Part shown: positions 27,409 to 38,470 of the stretch, in pieces
Position numbering within the stretch: the stretch's first letter is position 1
Layout: each line of letters opens with the position of its first letter
Source: Vibrio rarus
GTDB taxonomy: Bacteria; Pseudomonadota; Gammaproteobacteria; Enterobacterales; Vibrionaceae
DNA: 64,000 nucleotides
Assembly (NCBI RefSeq): GCF_024347075.1
Contig: NZ_AP024900.1
Location: 2,418,001 to 2,482,000 of the forward strand
Reading direction: 5' to 3'
Notes under the pieces: generated by a model
The model's input: the letters and a program-made list of their open reading frames with translations, nothing else
Database searches by the model: none
Told to the model about the DNA's origin: nothing
Position numbers and translations under genes: made by a program

Positions 27409-27440
27409 AAATCACTCTAACATCTAATGAGAGAACTACT

Positions 27441-28445
27441 ATGGCCTACAACTTAAGAAATCGTAACTTCCTAAAACTTTTAGATTTTACTGCAAAAGAC
27501 ATTCAGTTTTTGCTAGAACTTTCTGCTGAACTAAAAAAGGCCAAGTATGCAGGAACTGAGCAAAAGCGATTATTAGGAAAAAATATTGCTCTGATCTTTG
27601 AAAAATCGTCAACTCGAACCCGTTGTGCGTTTGAAGTTGCTGCGTTTGATCAAGGAGCGCAAGTTTCTTATTTAGGCCCATCAGGTTCTCAAATTGGTCA
27701 TAAAGAATCCATGAAAGATACCGCTCGCGTATTAGGCCGTATGTATGATGGTATTGAATATCGTGGCTTTGGTCAGGAGATTGTCGAAGAGCTCGGTGCT
27801 TTTGCCGGCGTGCCAGTGTGGAACGGTCTTACCGATGAGTTTCATCCAACACAAATTCTAGCGGACTTCTTAACGATGCAAGAACATGCCAGAGGTAAGC
27901 ACCTACATCAAGTAAGTTTTGCCTACCTAGGGGATGCTCGCAACAATATGGGTAACTCTCTCATGGTTGGCGCTGCAAAAATGGGCATGGACATCCGCTT
28001 AGTGGCACCAAAATCTTACTGGCCTGAACAAGAGCTAGTTGAGCAGTGCCAAGACATTGCCCAAGCAACGGGGGCAACAATCACTCTAACCGAAGATGTA
28101 GCATCTGGGGTTAAAGGTTGTGACTTTTTGTATACCGATGTTTGGGTCTCTATGGGTGAACCTGCCGAAGCTTGGGAAGAACGCATTGCCATTATGAAGC
28201 CTTATCAAGTGAACATGGACACTATTAAGGCGACGCAAAACCCGTATGTTAAGTTCATGCATTGTCTGCCGGCGTTCCATGATGATCAAACCACCGTTGG
28301 CAAAGAGATCGCTGAAAAATTTGCTATGCAAGGCTTAGAAGTGACCGACGAAGTGTTTGAATCTGACTACTCAATTGTGTTTGATGAAGCGGAAAATAGA
28401 ATGCACACCATTAAGGCAATCATGGTGGCCACCTTAGGCAGTTAA
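27441..28445 (+). CDS. argF: Ornithine carbamoyltransferase
   Basis: 334 residues. Carbamoyl-phosphate loop [12 protein letters not shown] (about 54-65), HPTQILADF (about 134-142), and the ornithine-side HCLPAFHD (about 272-279) are all intact. It makes citrulline from ornithine and carbamoyl phosphate. It lies between arcA and pyrB, which also uses carbamoyl phosphate. ARG boxes upstream point to control by ArgR, as for the biosynthetic enzyme; the catabolic arcB name is an alternative. Confidence 0.94.
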   Translation: MAYNLRNRNFLKLLDFTAKDIQFLLELSAELKKAKYAGTEQKRLLGKNIALIFEKSSTRTRCAFEVAAFDQGAQVSYLGPSGSQIGHKESMKDTARVLGRMYDGIEYRGFGQEIVEELGAFAGVPVWNGLTDEFHPTQILADFLTMQEHARGKHLHQVSFAYLGDARNNMGNSLMVGAAKMGMDIRLVAPKSYWPEQELVEQCQDIAQATGATITLTEDVASGVKGCDFLYTDVWVSMGEPAEAWEERIAIMKPYQVNMDTIKATQNPYVKFMHCLPAFHDDQTTVGKEIAEKFAMQGLEVTDEVFESDYSIVFDEAENRMHTIKAIMVATLGS

Positions 28446-28460
28446 TTGTAACGCAAACGC

Positions 28461-28488
28461 TTGCGCTCGCATAACTAGTGCGTATAAT
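28461..28488 (+). promoter_or_regulatory. pyrBI promoter
   Basis: TTGCGC (28461-28466) and TATAAT (28483-28488) with a 16-base spacer, about 25 bases ahead of the leader ORF. Confidence 0.7.
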
Positions 28489-28512
28489 TCTCCCAAGTAA
28501 TAGGAGGTTTGT

Positions 28513-28590
28513 ATGCCGCACCGTAGCATTCACAATGTGGTCATCAAGCACAGCGCAGGCTGTGAGCGACTCCTATTTATTCAGAATTGA
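28513..28590 (+). CDS. pyrL: pyrBI leader peptide
   Basis: A 25-codon ORF (MPHRSIHNVVIKHSAG then CERLLFIQN) with a strong AGGAGG seven bases upstream, ending five bases before an attenuator hairpin. In E. coli pyrBI, RNA polymerase slows in a U-rich leader when UTP is low, letting the ribosome follow and prevent termination. The late codons here (CTATTTATTCAG) are U-rich, consistent with the same scheme. The peptide sequence itself does not resemble E. coli PyrL, which is expected. Confidence 0.65.
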   Translation: MPHRSIHNVVIKHSAGCERLLFIQN

Positions 28591-28594
28591 TTGT

Positions 28595-28622
28595 AGCCTC
28601 CCTTTATAGGGGGGCTTTTTTG
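28595..28622 (+). terminator. pyrBI attenuator
   Basis: AGCCTCCC-TTTATA-GGGGGGCT followed by T6, lying between the leader ORF and pyrB. Its place makes it an attenuator, not a gene-end terminator. Confidence 0.8.
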
Positions 28623-28645
28623 TGCGTACATCAGGGGAAAAAACC

Positions 28646-29575
28646 ATGCAAAATACGCTTTTCAACAAGCATATTATCTCCATTCCAGAGTTAAACCGCG
28701 AAGAGCTAGAGCTTATTGTGCAGACTGCTGGAAGTCTCAAATTAAACCCTCAGCCAACCTTGTTGAAAAACAAAGTCGTTGCCAGTTGTTTTTTTGAACC
28801 ATCCACACGCACACGCCTCTCTTTTGAAACGGCGATCCAGCGCGTCGGTGGCGATGTCATAGGCTTTGATAATGCCGGTAATACCTCCCTTGCCAAAAAA
28901 GGTGAAACCTTAGCGGATTCAGTACAAGTTATTTCAAACTATGTGGATGCTTTTGTGATGCGTCACCCTCAAGAAGGTGCTGCTCGACTTGCTTCTGAGT
29001 TTTCCAATAATGTACCTGTAATTAATGCCGGTGACGGTTCTAACCAACACCCAACGCAAACGTTGCTCGACCTATTCTCTATCTACGAGACTCAAGGACG
29101 CTTAGATAACTTAAACGTTGCGTTTGTGGGGGACTTAAAATACGGCCGCACGGTTCACTCTCTGACTCAAGCTCTGGCTAAGTTCAATAATGTACGTTTT
29201 TACTTTATTGCCCCTGAAGCTTTAGCTATGCCCGATTATATCTGTGAAGAACTCGACGAAGCAGGCATTCAATACAGCTTGCATACCGATATGGAAAGCG
29301 TGATCCCTGAGCTGGATATTCTGTATATGACCCGAGTGCAAAAAGAGCGTTTTGATGAATCAGAATACGCGCACATTAAATCCGCTTACGTGTTAACCGC
29401 TGCACTGCTTACCGAAGCGCGTGATAACCTCAAAGTATTGCACCCACTGCCTCGCGTTGATGAAATTACCGTCGATGTAGATAAAACACCGCATGCTTAT
29501 TACTTCACACAAGCAGGCAACGGCGTTTACGCTCGTGAGGCCTTACTTGCTCTTGTTCTTAACCAAACTCTGTAA
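28646..29575 (+). CDS. pyrB: Aspartate carbamoyltransferase catalytic chain
   Basis: 309 residues from the ATG preceded by AGGGGA; the GTG eight codons upstream is rejected because the attenuator T-run overlaps it. Carbamoyl-phosphate loop [13 protein letters not shown] (about 49-61), HPTQTLLDL and HPLPRVDEI are intact. Trimers of PyrB combine with PyrI dimers to form the allosteric enzyme of pyrimidine synthesis. Confidence 0.97.
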   Translation: MQNTLFNKHIISIPELNREELELIVQTAGSLKLNPQPTLLKNKVVASCFFEPSTRTRLSFETAIQRVGGDVIGFDNAGNTSLAKKGETLADSVQVISNYVDAFVMRHPQEGAARLASEFSNNVPVINAGDGSNQHPTQTLLDLFSIYETQGRLDNLNVAFVGDLKYGRTVHSLTQALAKFNNVRFYFIAPEALAMPDYICEELDEAGIQYSLHTDMESVIPELDILYMTRVQKERFDESEYAHIKSAYVLTAALLTEARDNLKVLHPLPRVDEITVDVDKTPHAYYFTQAGNGVYAREALLALVLNQTL

Positions 29576-29590
29576 TAGAGGAATTTAACC

Positions 29591-30052
29591 ATGACTAAAC
29601 AAACTCAATTACAAGTTGAAGCGATTAAAGACGGCACTGTTATCGACCATATTCCTGCACACGTAGGGGTTAAGGTGCTTAAACTTTTTTCTATGCACAA
29701 ATCCAATGAACGCGTCACTATTGGCCTAAACCTGCCTTCATCGGCTCTTGGGGCCAAGGACATTCTAAAAATTGAAAATGTGTTCATTACCAAAGAACAA
29801 GCTAATAAATTGGCTTTGTACGCGCCTTACGCCACGGTGAATCAAATTGAAGATTACAGTGTCGTGAAAAAACTGGAGCTTGAACTGCCTAGCACAGTAA
29901 CGGGTGTTTTCGCTTGCCCTAACAGCAATTGCATTACCCATGGCGAACCTGTAGAAAGCCATTTTAATGTGATCACAAAGAAAGAGAATATTCGGTTAAA
30001 GTGCAAATACTGTGAAAAAGTTTATTCACGAGAAGTCGTCACTGAGTTATAA
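29591..30052 (+). CDS. pyrI: Aspartate carbamoyltransferase regulatory chain
   Basis: 153 residues. The four zinc-binding cysteines are at 109, 114, 138 and 141, the same places as in E. coli. The N-terminal part (about 1-100) is the nucleotide-binding allosteric domain. It follows pyrB by 15 bases, so both are under the attenuator. Confidence 0.97.
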   Translation: MTKQTQLQVEAIKDGTVIDHIPAHVGVKVLKLFSMHKSNERVTIGLNLPSSALGAKDILKIENVFITKEQANKLALYAPYATVNQIEDYSVVKKLELELPSTVTGVFACPNSNCITHGEPVESHFNVITKKENIRLKCKYCEKVYSREVVTEL

Positions 30053-30093
30053 ATAGAAATCAATAAATACACTAGAAATGAGAAAATAAAACA

Positions 30094-30483
30094 ATGACCA
30101 AAGTACTTCACACTGACAACGCTCCTGCAGCAATCGGTCCTTACATTCAAGGTGTAGATCTCGGTAGCATGGTAATGACATCGGGACAAATCCCAGTAAA
30201 TCCAAAAACTGGCGAAGTATCAGAAGACATCGCAGAGCAGGCTCAGCAATCACTAGAAAACGTGAAAGCCGTCGTTGAAGCTTCAGGTTTAACCGTTGCT
30301 GATATTGTTAAAATGACAGTATTTGTCAAAGACTTGAATGATTTTGGAACCGTTAACGAAGTTTACGGCAAATTCTTTGATGCGCATAACGTTGCTAACT
30401 ACCCTGCACGCTCATGTGTAGAAGTAGCTCGCCTACCTAAAGATGTTGGTATTGAAATCGAAGCGATTGCGGTTCGTAAATAA
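30094..30483 (+). CDS. ridA: RidA family reactive intermediate/imine deaminase
   Basis: 129 residues. The Rid signature PARSCVEVARLPKDVGIEIEAI at the C-terminal end includes the substrate-binding arginine (Arg105 type) and the final glutamate. RidA hydrolyses enamine/imine intermediates such as 2-aminoacrylate. It lies just after pyrI, the usual Vibrio and enteric arrangement. Confidence 0.95.
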   Translation: MTKVLHTDNAPAAIGPYIQGVDLGSMVMTSGQIPVNPKTGEVSEDIAEQAQQSLENVKAVVEASGLTVADIVKMTVFVKDLNDFGTVNEVYGKFFDAHNVANYPARSCVEVARLPKDVGIEIEAIAVRK

Positions 30484-30490
30484 GCCTATG

Positions 30491-30658
30491 TTATACCAAT
30501 CGTACTCAATAACTGGTCATTCTAGCTTGTTAAAACACTCGATAACTGCGTTAGAATTTTTGATTGTAGAATAACTACTTATCGAAAGATTCTGCCTTGT
30601 TTTCGAGCATTTTTCCTGCGCTATTTCTGACCACTTACTTCGTGTGATTGGTATTATA
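30491..30658. repeat. MITE-like intergenic repeat, complete copy
   Basis: About 168 bases beginning TTATACCAATCG and ending GATTGGTATTATA, which are inverted copies of one another apart from two or three bases. It has no coding capacity. The left part recurs at 24803-24860. Ends like these are typical of non-autonomous transposable or palindromic elements scattered between genes. Confidence 0.6.
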
Positions 30659-30664
30659 GGTAGC

Positions 30665-30691
30665 AAAAAGGGAGCTTACGCTCCCTTTTTT
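30665..30691. terminator. Bidirectional terminator between ridA and plsC
   Basis: AAAAAGGGAGC-TTAC-GCTCCCTTTTTT; serves both convergent genes. Confidence 0.88.
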
Positions 30692-30720
30692 AATGTATAG
30701 ATTAGGCTTTCTATCCCTAG

Positions 30721-31482
30721 CTAACTTCCAGTGGCTGGCGTGTTTTTTACACCGTCGGCTGCGTTTCTAGCGTCCACTTCTTCATCCAGTTGTTTTAGCT
30801 TTTCTGCCATTTGATTGCGACATACTTCCGCTAATTTGCGCACATCAGCCTTGCTGTACTGTGTTGTATCAACCGCTGGCAACATCTCAATAATGACATG
30901 GCCGTTATTCCAGCGGTTCAACTTCACTTTATCTTGTGTGGTACTGCACACAATAGGAACGACTGGGGTTTCTGCACCAATTGCAGTGTGAAAAGCACCG
31001 GTCTTAAACGGCAGTAAGCCACGACCGCGAGAGCGTGTACCTTCAGGGAACATCCATACAGATAAGCGCGTTTGCTTCATCTTATCAACAACCTGATCTA
31101 TGGTGCCTTTCGCCTTTGAACGGTTAGCACGGTCGATCAGAATATTACCTGTGACCCAATACAGTTGGCCAAACAAAGGTATCCACAACAGGCTTTTCTT
31201 ACCGACGGTCACCACATTCGGTGTTACCGCAGATGACACTGTGAATAAGTCCCAAGTGTTTTGGTGGTTGGCGATATAGGTTGCTTGACCGCGCTTGTAG
31301 GCATCTTGCGGCATGCGCAGTTCTAACTTAATACCAAATACGCGGTGCATAGCGCCAAAGTAGCGACCAAAGGTAAAGACGTGTTTTGGGTTTCTTGGGC
31401 TAAATAGGCAGTAGCCACAGCCAAAGACAAACATCAATATAGCAAAAACAAATACCAAAAAAATGCGCAGTAAAGCAATCAT
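30721..31482 (-). CDS. plsC: 1-acyl-sn-glycerol-3-phosphate acyltransferase
   Basis: 253 residues. HX4D box NHQNTWD (His73, Asp78) and the glycerol-phosphate-binding FPEGTRSRG (about 145-153) define the acyltransferase. A hydrophobic N-terminal segment (about 5-25) anchors it in the inner membrane. It forms phosphatidic acid. Basic and acidic tail after residue 230 is unstructured. Confidence 0.94.
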   Translation of the reverse strand: MIALLRIFLVFVFAILMFVFGCGYCLFSPRNPKHVFTFGRYFGAMHRVFGIKLELRMPQDAYKRGQATYIANHQNTWDLFTVSSAVTPNVVTVGKKSLLWIPLFGQLYWVTGNILIDRANRSKAKGTIDQVVDKMKQTRLSVWMFPEGTRSRGRGLLPFKTGAFHTAIGAETPVVPIVCSTTQDKVKLNRWNNGHVIIEMLPAVDTTQYSKADVRKLAEVCRNQMAEKLKQLDEEVDARNAADGVKNTPATGS

Positions 31483-31701
31483 TATCTAATTCCTAGCGAT
31501 ATTCTTCGCCGTTTAATTGTCATCCCCAACATTATAAAATCTTGAGGCTATTATCCTAAATGTGTTTAGGTTGGTACGAAACCTAGCGTTAAACTTATAC
31601 CGTCACGGATGGTGACTGGTAGTAGGGCGCAAGCCAAGTGCATATTGTTGCTCAAAAGAACGATGAATAACAGCAAATCGTTGGCGATCAGTTTACCAAA
31701 T

Positions 31702-31730
31702 AAAAAAGCCGAAACCACACGGTTTCGGCC
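31702..31730 (-). terminator. Intrinsic terminator after murA
   Basis: On the minus strand GGCCGAAACC-GTGT-GGTTTCGGC followed by T6; the gene ends 25 bases upstream. Confidence 0.85.
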
Positions 31731-31754
31731 TAATAGTGAGCTAAATTTTGCTAA

Positions 31755-33032
<1,278 letters not shown>

Positions 33033-33287
33033 TTAAAGCGACATTAGTTTTTTATCACGCTGCCACTCATCAGGAGTAAAAGCTTTAATTGATAAGGCGT
33101 GAATATCATTACGTTGTATGTACTCCACTAAAGGAGCGTAGATGAGTTGCTGCTTTTTAACTCGGCTCATGCCTGCAAAAGATTCATCAACAGCAATGAC
33201 TTCATAATGACTGCCTTCACCTTTTACATGAATTTCTGCTAGCTGCAACGCATCATCGAGCAACTTCTTTACTTGTGTACTATCCAC
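33033..33287 (-). CDS. ibaG: BolA family acid-stress protein IbaG
   Basis: 84 residues from GTG at 33287, which gives exactly the E. coli length and alignment and has GAGG six bases upstream; the TTG four codons earlier is rejected. BolA fold with GMSRVKKQQLIYAPL (about 47-61) and the invariant histidine in IHVKGEGSHYEV. BolA-like proteins bind monothiol glutaredoxins and iron-sulfur clusters. Its start overlaps the end of mlaB. Confidence 0.9.
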   Translation of the reverse strand: MDSTQVKKLLDDALQLAEIHVKGEGSHYEVIAVDESFAGMSRVKKQQLIYAPLVEYIQRNDIHALSIKAFTPDEWQRDKKLMSL

Positions 33288-33612
33288 TTTTATCCTCAAT
33301 TTCGATTTCTATATGCCCCGCCAATAATGGCATGGCATTACTTACTTCAAATAATGTAAGCAGTTTATTTGGTACAGATCGCAACATTATATGGCAGTGA
33401 CAATTTTTTGCATGTTCAATTGTGTGCAGAATCAGAGCCATTGCAGCAGAATCTGGAGTTTTTACCTCTGCAAAACTGATTTCCACTTGTTCTGCTTTAG
33501 GTTGCCAGTGCGATATTTGTTTCCACAGTTGTGGAATAGTATTGCGATTCAGCACGCCACTTAACTGGACATGCTGGTCATCAATTATGTTCCAAGCCGT
33601 TTGACTGATCAT
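33280..33612 (-). CDS. mlaB: MlaB, STAS-domain subunit of phospholipid ABC transporter
   Basis: 110 residues of STAS type, with VEISFAEVKTPDSAAMALIL (about 45-64) holding the DSAA site typical of these proteins. MlaB sits on MlaF and stabilises the transporter. Its ATG overlaps the mlaC stop as ATGA, so translation is coupled. Confidence 0.9.
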   Translation of the reverse strand: MISQTAWNIIDDQHVQLSGVLNRNTIPQLWKQISHWQPKAEQVEISFAEVKTPDSAAMALILHTIEHAKNCHCHIMLRSVPNKLLTLFEVSNAMPLLAGHIEIEIEDKSG

Positions 33613-34253
33613 TTTTTAGCTGCATCATAATGAATCGGAGTTTGCGATAGGCGCTGTAATTTTTTAGTCACCGCCGGCAGACCTTCGGTACGAATTTGAC
33701 TGCCCCACTCTGATTGTTTGCTCGTTAATAAGCTGACACCTTCTGCAACCATGTCAAAGGCTTGCCATTGATTGGTTTTTTTATCTTTACGCCATTTAAA
33801 TTCTAAATTAATTGGCGGTCTATTACCGTCAATAATTTTTACTGGAATAGCGACAATGCGCTGATCGTCACGAATAGGACGCGGTGCTGTGTACTGTATA
33901 TCTTGATCTTTATATTGAGTCAGTACCTGCGCGTACGCTGTCACTAAATAAGCACGAAATGCCACCAGAAACTCTTTTACTTCTGCTTTATCGGCTTTTC
34001 TTAAATAATTACCCAGAACTTTTAAGCCCGCATAGCGGTCATTAACGTAGGGCATCAACTCTTCTTCCACCACCACTTTTAGCTCATCAGGGGAGGCTCT
34101 TAATTGAGTCTGTTCGGCTTTAAGTCGAGCAAAGGTGTTACCACCAACAAACTCCATCATTTCATAAGGCTTGGTTTTATCTATGGTGTTTCCCCAAGCA
34201 ATGGCTGAAGAGAACGCTAATACTAATACGATAAATCTACTGATAATTTTCAT
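33609..34253 (-). CDS. mlaC: MlaC, periplasmic phospholipid-binding protein
   Basis: 214 residues with a signal peptide (KIISRFIVLVLAFSSAIAW, cleaved near residue 20). Ttg2D/MlaC fold: LKVLGNYLRKADKAEVKEF and FKWRKDKKTNQWQAFDMVAEG match the family. It carries phospholipids between the outer-membrane MlaA complex and MlaFEDB. Confidence 0.94.
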   Translation of the reverse strand: MKIISRFIVLVLAFSSAIAWGNTIDKTKPYEMMEFVGGNTFARLKAEQTQLRASPDELKVVVEEELMPYVNDRYAGLKVLGNYLRKADKAEVKEFLVAFRAYLVTAYAQVLTQYKDQDIQYTAPRPIRDDQRIVAIPVKIIDGNRPPINLEFKWRKDKKTNQWQAFDMVAEGVSLLTSKQSEWGSQIRTEGLPAVTKKLQRLSQTPIHYDAAKK

Positions 34254-34255
34254 GA

Positions 34256-34735
34256 TTATTTTCCTGAACTATCACCTACGCTATACATAAATTGCCCAAT
34301 CAAATCTTCTAACACTAATGCGGATTTCGTGTCTTCTATTTGATCGCCATCTTTTAGCATTTCCACATCATCGTCAACAAACCCTGGAATTAGACTCACG
34401 TATTGCTCGCCAATAAGGCCCGAAGTCAAAATATGAGCACTTGAAGTATCAGGGAAATGCCCGTAACGCTCTTCAATGGTAAGGGTAACTACTGGCGTAA
34501 AATATTCTGTATCTAAAGTGATATCTGCCACTCGCCCTACCACGACGCCACCCACTTTGACTGGAGAGCGCACTTTAAGGCTACCGATATTATCGAAATA
34601 CGCTGTAAGTTTATAACTATCTTGGCTTCCTAGCGACTTAACATCGGCTACTTTAAATACCATAAACAATGCGGCGATAATGCCTAAAAGGATAAAGCTG
34701 CCCACCCACAATTCTAACTTCCTTGATTGATTCAT
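34256..34735 (-). CDS. mlaD: MlaD, MCE-domain subunit
   Basis: 159 residues: one N-terminal transmembrane helix (about 8-28) and an MCE domain (about 40-120, with FDNIGSLKVRSPVKVGGVVVG). MlaD forms a hexameric ring through which lipids pass. Confidence 0.95.
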   Translation of the reverse strand: MNQSRKLELWVGSFILLGIIAALFMVFKVADVKSLGSQDSYKLTAYFDNIGSLKVRSPVKVGGVVVGRVADITLDTEYFTPVVTLTIEERYGHFPDTSSAHILTSGLIGEQYVSLIPGFVDDDVEMLKDGDQIEDTKSALVLEDLIGQFMYSVGDSSGK

Positions 34736-34737
34736 AA

Positions 34738-35529
34738 TTAATTTCCAAACATCAATGCGGTTAAAACGAAATCTAACCCTAATACGGCTAGAGAAGAATG
34801 CACGACTGTACGTGTCGTTGCTTGGCTGATGCCTTCAGAGGTTGGGATAGCATCATAACCATTAAATAAAGCTATCCAAACGATAACAACAGCAAACACG
34901 AGCGATTTAATTAAGCTATTTCCAATATCTCTACCTAATTCAACTGAAGATTGCATTGCCGACCAGAAACTGCCTTGATCAATGCCTTTCCAGTCAACTC
35001 CCACTAAGTGTCCACCTAAAATGCCGACGGCAATAAATATCATGGTCAGTAGTGGCATGGATATGACCCCAGCCCAGAATCTAGGGTTAATAATGCGCTT
35101 TAACGGGTCCACCGCCATCATTTCTAAGCTCGATAACTGCTCAGTAGCTTTCATTAAACCTATTTCTGCCGTTAATGCCGAGCCCGCGCGACCGGCAAAC
35201 AACAAAGCGGTAACCACAGGCCCCAACTCTCGCAACAGTGATAGAGCCACCATTTGCCCTAAGCTGCCCTCTGCGCCGTAGTCCACCAGCACTACGTAGC
35301 CTTGTAAACTTAGCACCATGCCGATAAATAACCCCGACACTAAGGTAATAAGCAGTGATTGTGCGCCTACTGAGTAGAGCTGCTTCACCAGTAAGGGGAA
35401 GCTTTTTAAGGGCTGAGGTTTACTCAACAAGGCACCACACATCATAAAGGTTGCGCGCCCTACAGAGCGACTAAGTTTGATTGCTGACGTTCCAACATCA
35501 GCCACCTTACTGATAACCCTAGATATCAT
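34738..35529 (-). CDS. mlaE: MlaE, permease of phospholipid ABC transporter
   Basis: 263 residues. MlaE family with [20 protein letters not shown] (about 92-111) and five or so membrane helices. Starts within the mlaF stop (ATGA), so the two are coupled. Confidence 0.96.
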   Translation of the reverse strand: MISRVISKVADVGTSAIKLSRSVGRATFMMCGALLSKPQPLKSFPLLVKQLYSVGAQSLLITLVSGLFIGMVLSLQGYVVLVDYGAEGSLGQMVALSLLRELGPVVTALLFAGRAGSALTAEIGLMKATEQLSSLEMMAVDPLKRIINPRFWAGVISMPLLTMIFIAVGILGGHLVGVDWKGIDQGSFWSAMQSSVELGRDIGNSLIKSLVFAVVIVWIALFNGYDAIPTSEGISQATTRTVVHSSLAVLGLDFVLTALMFGN

Positions 35530-36329
35530 GATTGAAATAAATCCTTTTCTAGTGATGACGAAGGAAACGAAAACGGTACCGCACCGTCAGCGTGCCCTTT
35601 TAAAAATTGTTGTACTCTTGGGTCTTGGCTTTGCTCTATTTCTCTTGGTGTGCCGCTGGCAATCACCTTTTTCTCGGCGACCAAGTAAACATAATCGGCA
35701 ATACTCATCACCTCTGGCACATCGTGTGACACAACTATCGAGGTCACGCCAAGGGCTTGATTTAATTTTTTAATCAGCTCCACTAGCACGCCCATAGTAA
35801 TGGGATCTTGTCCAACAAACGGCTCATCGTACATCACCACTTCAGGATCTAAAGCGATGGCTCGAGCTAAGGCTACACGACGAGTCATACCTCCAGACAA
35901 TTCACTGGGCATTAAATCTGCTGCGCCTCGCAGTCCTACCGCTTCCAGTTTTAACAGCACTATGGTGCGAATCATAGCTTCAGAGAGTTGAGTATGCTCT
36001 CGAATCGGAAACGCGACATTATCAAATACGCTTAAATCGGTAAATAGAGCGCCCGATTGAAATAACATGCTCATTTTTTTGCGTATTTTATACAGCTCAT
36101 TACGGCTAAGAGCCGGGATATTATGCTGCTCAAACCAAATCTCACCACTGTCCGGTTGAATCTGCCCACCGATCAATTTTAGCAGTGTGGTTTTACCTAT
36201 CCCTGACGGCCCCATAATCGCGGTGATTTTTCCCTCGGGTATGGTCAGGTTTATCTGGTCAAATACGACTCTTGAACCACGGCAAAAGGTCACATTGTTC
36301 AAGGTAAATTTGTTTTTATTTTCGGACAT
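35526..36329 (-). CDS. mlaF: MlaF, ATPase of phospholipid ABC transporter
   Basis: 267 residues from the ATG preceded by AAGGAG at five bases; the GTG two codons upstream is rejected. Walker A GPSGIGKT (about 40-47), signature [14 protein letters not shown], Walker [13 protein letters not shown]. First gene of mlaFEDCB-ibaG-murA, divergent from yrbG. Confidence 0.96.
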   Translation of the reverse strand: MSENKNKFTLNNVTFCRGSRVVFDQINLTIPEGKITAIMGPSGIGKTTLLKLIGGQIQPDSGEIWFEQHNIPALSRNELYKIRKKMSMLFQSGALFTDLSVFDNVAFPIREHTQLSEAMIRTIVLLKLEAVGLRGAADLMPSELSGGMTRRVALARAIALDPEVVMYDEPFVGQDPITMGVLVELIKKLNQALGVTSIVVSHDVPEVMSIADYVYLVAEKKVIASGTPREIEQSQDPRVQQFLKGHADGAVPFSFPSSSLEKDLFQS

Positions 36330-36517
36330 CAACACTCCTTGCTACGGCCTCATTGCTACTGAATATCAAAAAGGTTGAATAAATCAGTGAGTTGGTCGAG
36401 TTAATCATAGGAATTTTATTGGACCTATGTGTAAATAATTTGTCTAAAATCTTCCCTTTTTGACAGCTTAACGTCAAAATCAGTGTTTAACTCGCACTAA
36501 TTAATAAAGAGCACATA

Positions 36518-37483
36518 ATGATCGTAGCGATTTGTCTTCTTGTCGTCGGTTTACTCATGCTAGTTTGGAGTGCCGATAGACTTGTATTCGGCTCAGCAGC
36601 ATTGGCAAAAAACTTTGGCATCTCGCCACTTGTGATCGGTATGACTATTCTAGCCATGGGCTCTTCAGCTCCTGAAATGATGGTCTCAGCAACCGCCGCA
36701 TTAGATGGTAGAACAGATACGGCCGTTGGCAACGTACTGGGTTCTAACATTGCTAATATCGCTCTTATTTTAGGGATTACCGCGCTGGTAAAACCGCTGT
36801 TAGTCAGCTCTGGAGTTTTACGCCGAGAATTACCCATAATGATAGGTGTTACCCTACTCGCTGGTGCGATTATGTGGAACAACTTCCTAGGCTTTATGGA
36901 AGGCGTATTGCTGGTGACTTTATTTGTTGTGTTCATTCTCGCTATGTTACAAATTTCGCGCAAAGAGAAGCTCAAGGGCGACGCTATGGTGCGCGAGCAA
37001 GAATCAGAAGTACCCGATGGCGTCGATAATAAAAAAGCGGCATTTTGGGTAGTGGTAGGATTGATCGTACTGCCTATCTCGGCCAACCTATTGGTGAACA
37101 ACGCCGTTTTCATTGCTAAGTATTTTGGTATGAGCGATCTGGTGATCGGTTTAACCATTATCGCTATTGGCACCAGTTTGCCAGAACTGGCCGCATCGTT
37201 AGCTGGGGTAATGAAAGGGGAAGATGATATGGCTGTGGGTAATATCATTGGCTCAAATGTATTTAACATACTCGCAGTAATGGGCATCCCCGGCTTATTA
37301 AACCCTTCATTTTTAAACGAAAACGCAATGAACCGAGATTTTTGGGTCATGCTGGGCGTATCCGTTTTACTGGTGGTGATGGCCTTAGGTAAATCTCGCT
37401 GTATTACACGCCTTGAAGGGGGCATCCTCTTTACTCTGTTTGTTGTTTACCAAGGTTATCTGTTTATCAATATGGCCGCATAG
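36518..37483 (+). CDS. yrbG: YrbG family Na+/Ca2+ antiporter-like protein
   Basis: 321 residues, ten or so hydrophobic helices in two inverted halves. The two alpha repeats are clear: GMTILAMGSSAPEMMVSATA (about 47-66) and GLTIIAIGTSLPELAASLAG (about 210-229), each followed by (A)VGN(V/I)(L/I)GSN. The ion carried in vivo is not proved. Divergent from mla and followed nine bases later by kdsD. Confidence 0.93.
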   Translation: MIVAICLLVVGLLMLVWSADRLVFGSAALAKNFGISPLVIGMTILAMGSSAPEMMVSATAALDGRTDTAVGNVLGSNIANIALILGITALVKPLLVSSGVLRRELPIMIGVTLLAGAIMWNNFLGFMEGVLLVTLFVVFILAMLQISRKEKLKGDAMVREQESEVPDGVDNKKAAFWVVVGLIVLPISANLLVNNAVFIAKYFGMSDLVIGLTIIAIGTSLPELAASLAGVMKGEDDMAVGNIIGSNVFNILAVMGIPGLLNPSFLNENAMNRDFWVMLGVSVLLVVMALGKSRCITRLEGGILFTLFVVYQGYLFINMAA

Positions 37484-37492
37484 GACTCTCTA

Positions 37493-38467
37493 ATGACATT
37501 AGTTTTTGATTATCAAAAAGCCGCACAAGCTGTTCTAGATACCGAAATTGCTGGACTAACTCAGCTGTCTCAGTATTTTAATGCTGATTTTAATCGCGCC
37601 TGTGATGCCATACTTAACAATACTCAAGGTAAAGTTGCGGTAATGGGTATGGGCAAGTCGGGGCACATTGGCAATAAAATTGCGGCCACCCTTGCCAGTA
37701 CCGGCACTTCTGCCTTTTTTGTTCATCCAGGTGAAGCGGCGCACGGTGATCTTGGCATGATCGCTGAGGGGGATATCGTGCTCGCTATCTCCAACTCTGG
37801 TGAGTCTTCAGAAATCGTTTCTCTATTCCCTGTTTTGAAACGCCGCAACATTCAAATTATCAGCATGACCGGCAAGCCAAACTCAACCATGGCAAAACTG
37901 GCTGATATTCATTTATGTATTGCTGTACCTCAAGAGGCCTGCCCTATTGAACTTGCACCAACTAGCAGCACCACTGCGACCTTGGTGATGGGGGATGCGC
38001 TAGCGATGGCCTTAATGGAAGCTAGAGGCTTTACCGCAGAAGATTTTGCTTTATCTCACCCAGGAGGCGCATTAGGGCGTAAACTGTTACTAAAATTAGA
38101 AAACATTATGCACACTGGCGCTGAGGTGCCTAAAGTGACAGCAGATGCTCTGATTAAAGATGCCCTTATCGAAATCAGTGAGAAAGGCTTAGGCATGACG
38201 GCCGTTGTCAATGAGCAAGACGAAGTACTCGGTATCTTTACCGATGGTGATTTAAGACGCTTACTAGACAAGCGCATTGATATTCATGGCACTCCCATTG
38301 GCGATGTCATGTCGAAAAACCCGCGTCACGCGTCACCGTCCTTACTTGCTGTGGAAGGACTAAATATGATGCAAGAGCGCAGTATTACCGCTCTATTGCT
38401 ATGCGAAGATAATAAACTGGTTGGGGCACTGAATATGCACGACCTTCTTAAAGCTGGGGTAATGTAA
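37493..38467 (+). CDS. kdsD: Arabinose-5-phosphate isomerase
   Basis: 324 residues: SIS domain (MGMGKSGHIGNKIAATL at about 51-67, HPGEAAHGDLGMI at 78-90) followed by two CBS domains (about 210-324). Converts ribulose 5-phosphate into arabinose 5-phosphate for Kdo synthesis. Confidence 0.95.
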   Translation: MTLVFDYQKAAQAVLDTEIAGLTQLSQYFNADFNRACDAILNNTQGKVAVMGMGKSGHIGNKIAATLASTGTSAFFVHPGEAAHGDLGMIAEGDIVLAISNSGESSEIVSLFPVLKRRNIQIISMTGKPNSTMAKLADIHLCIAVPQEACPIELAPTSSTTATLVMGDALAMALMEARGFTAEDFALSHPGGALGRKLLLKLENIMHTGAEVPKVTADALIKDALIEISEKGLGMTAVVNEQDEVLGIFTDGDLRRLLDKRIDIHGTPIGDVMSKNPRHASPSLLAVEGLNMMQERSITALLLCEDNKLVGALNMHDLLKAGVM

Positions 38468-38470
38468 TTT

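Noticed and set aside
36487..37425. Long minus-strand ORF of 312 codons opposite yrbG
   Set aside because: It is the antisense of a well-conserved transporter gene, has Ser/Thr/Ile-rich shadow composition and no ribosome binding site.
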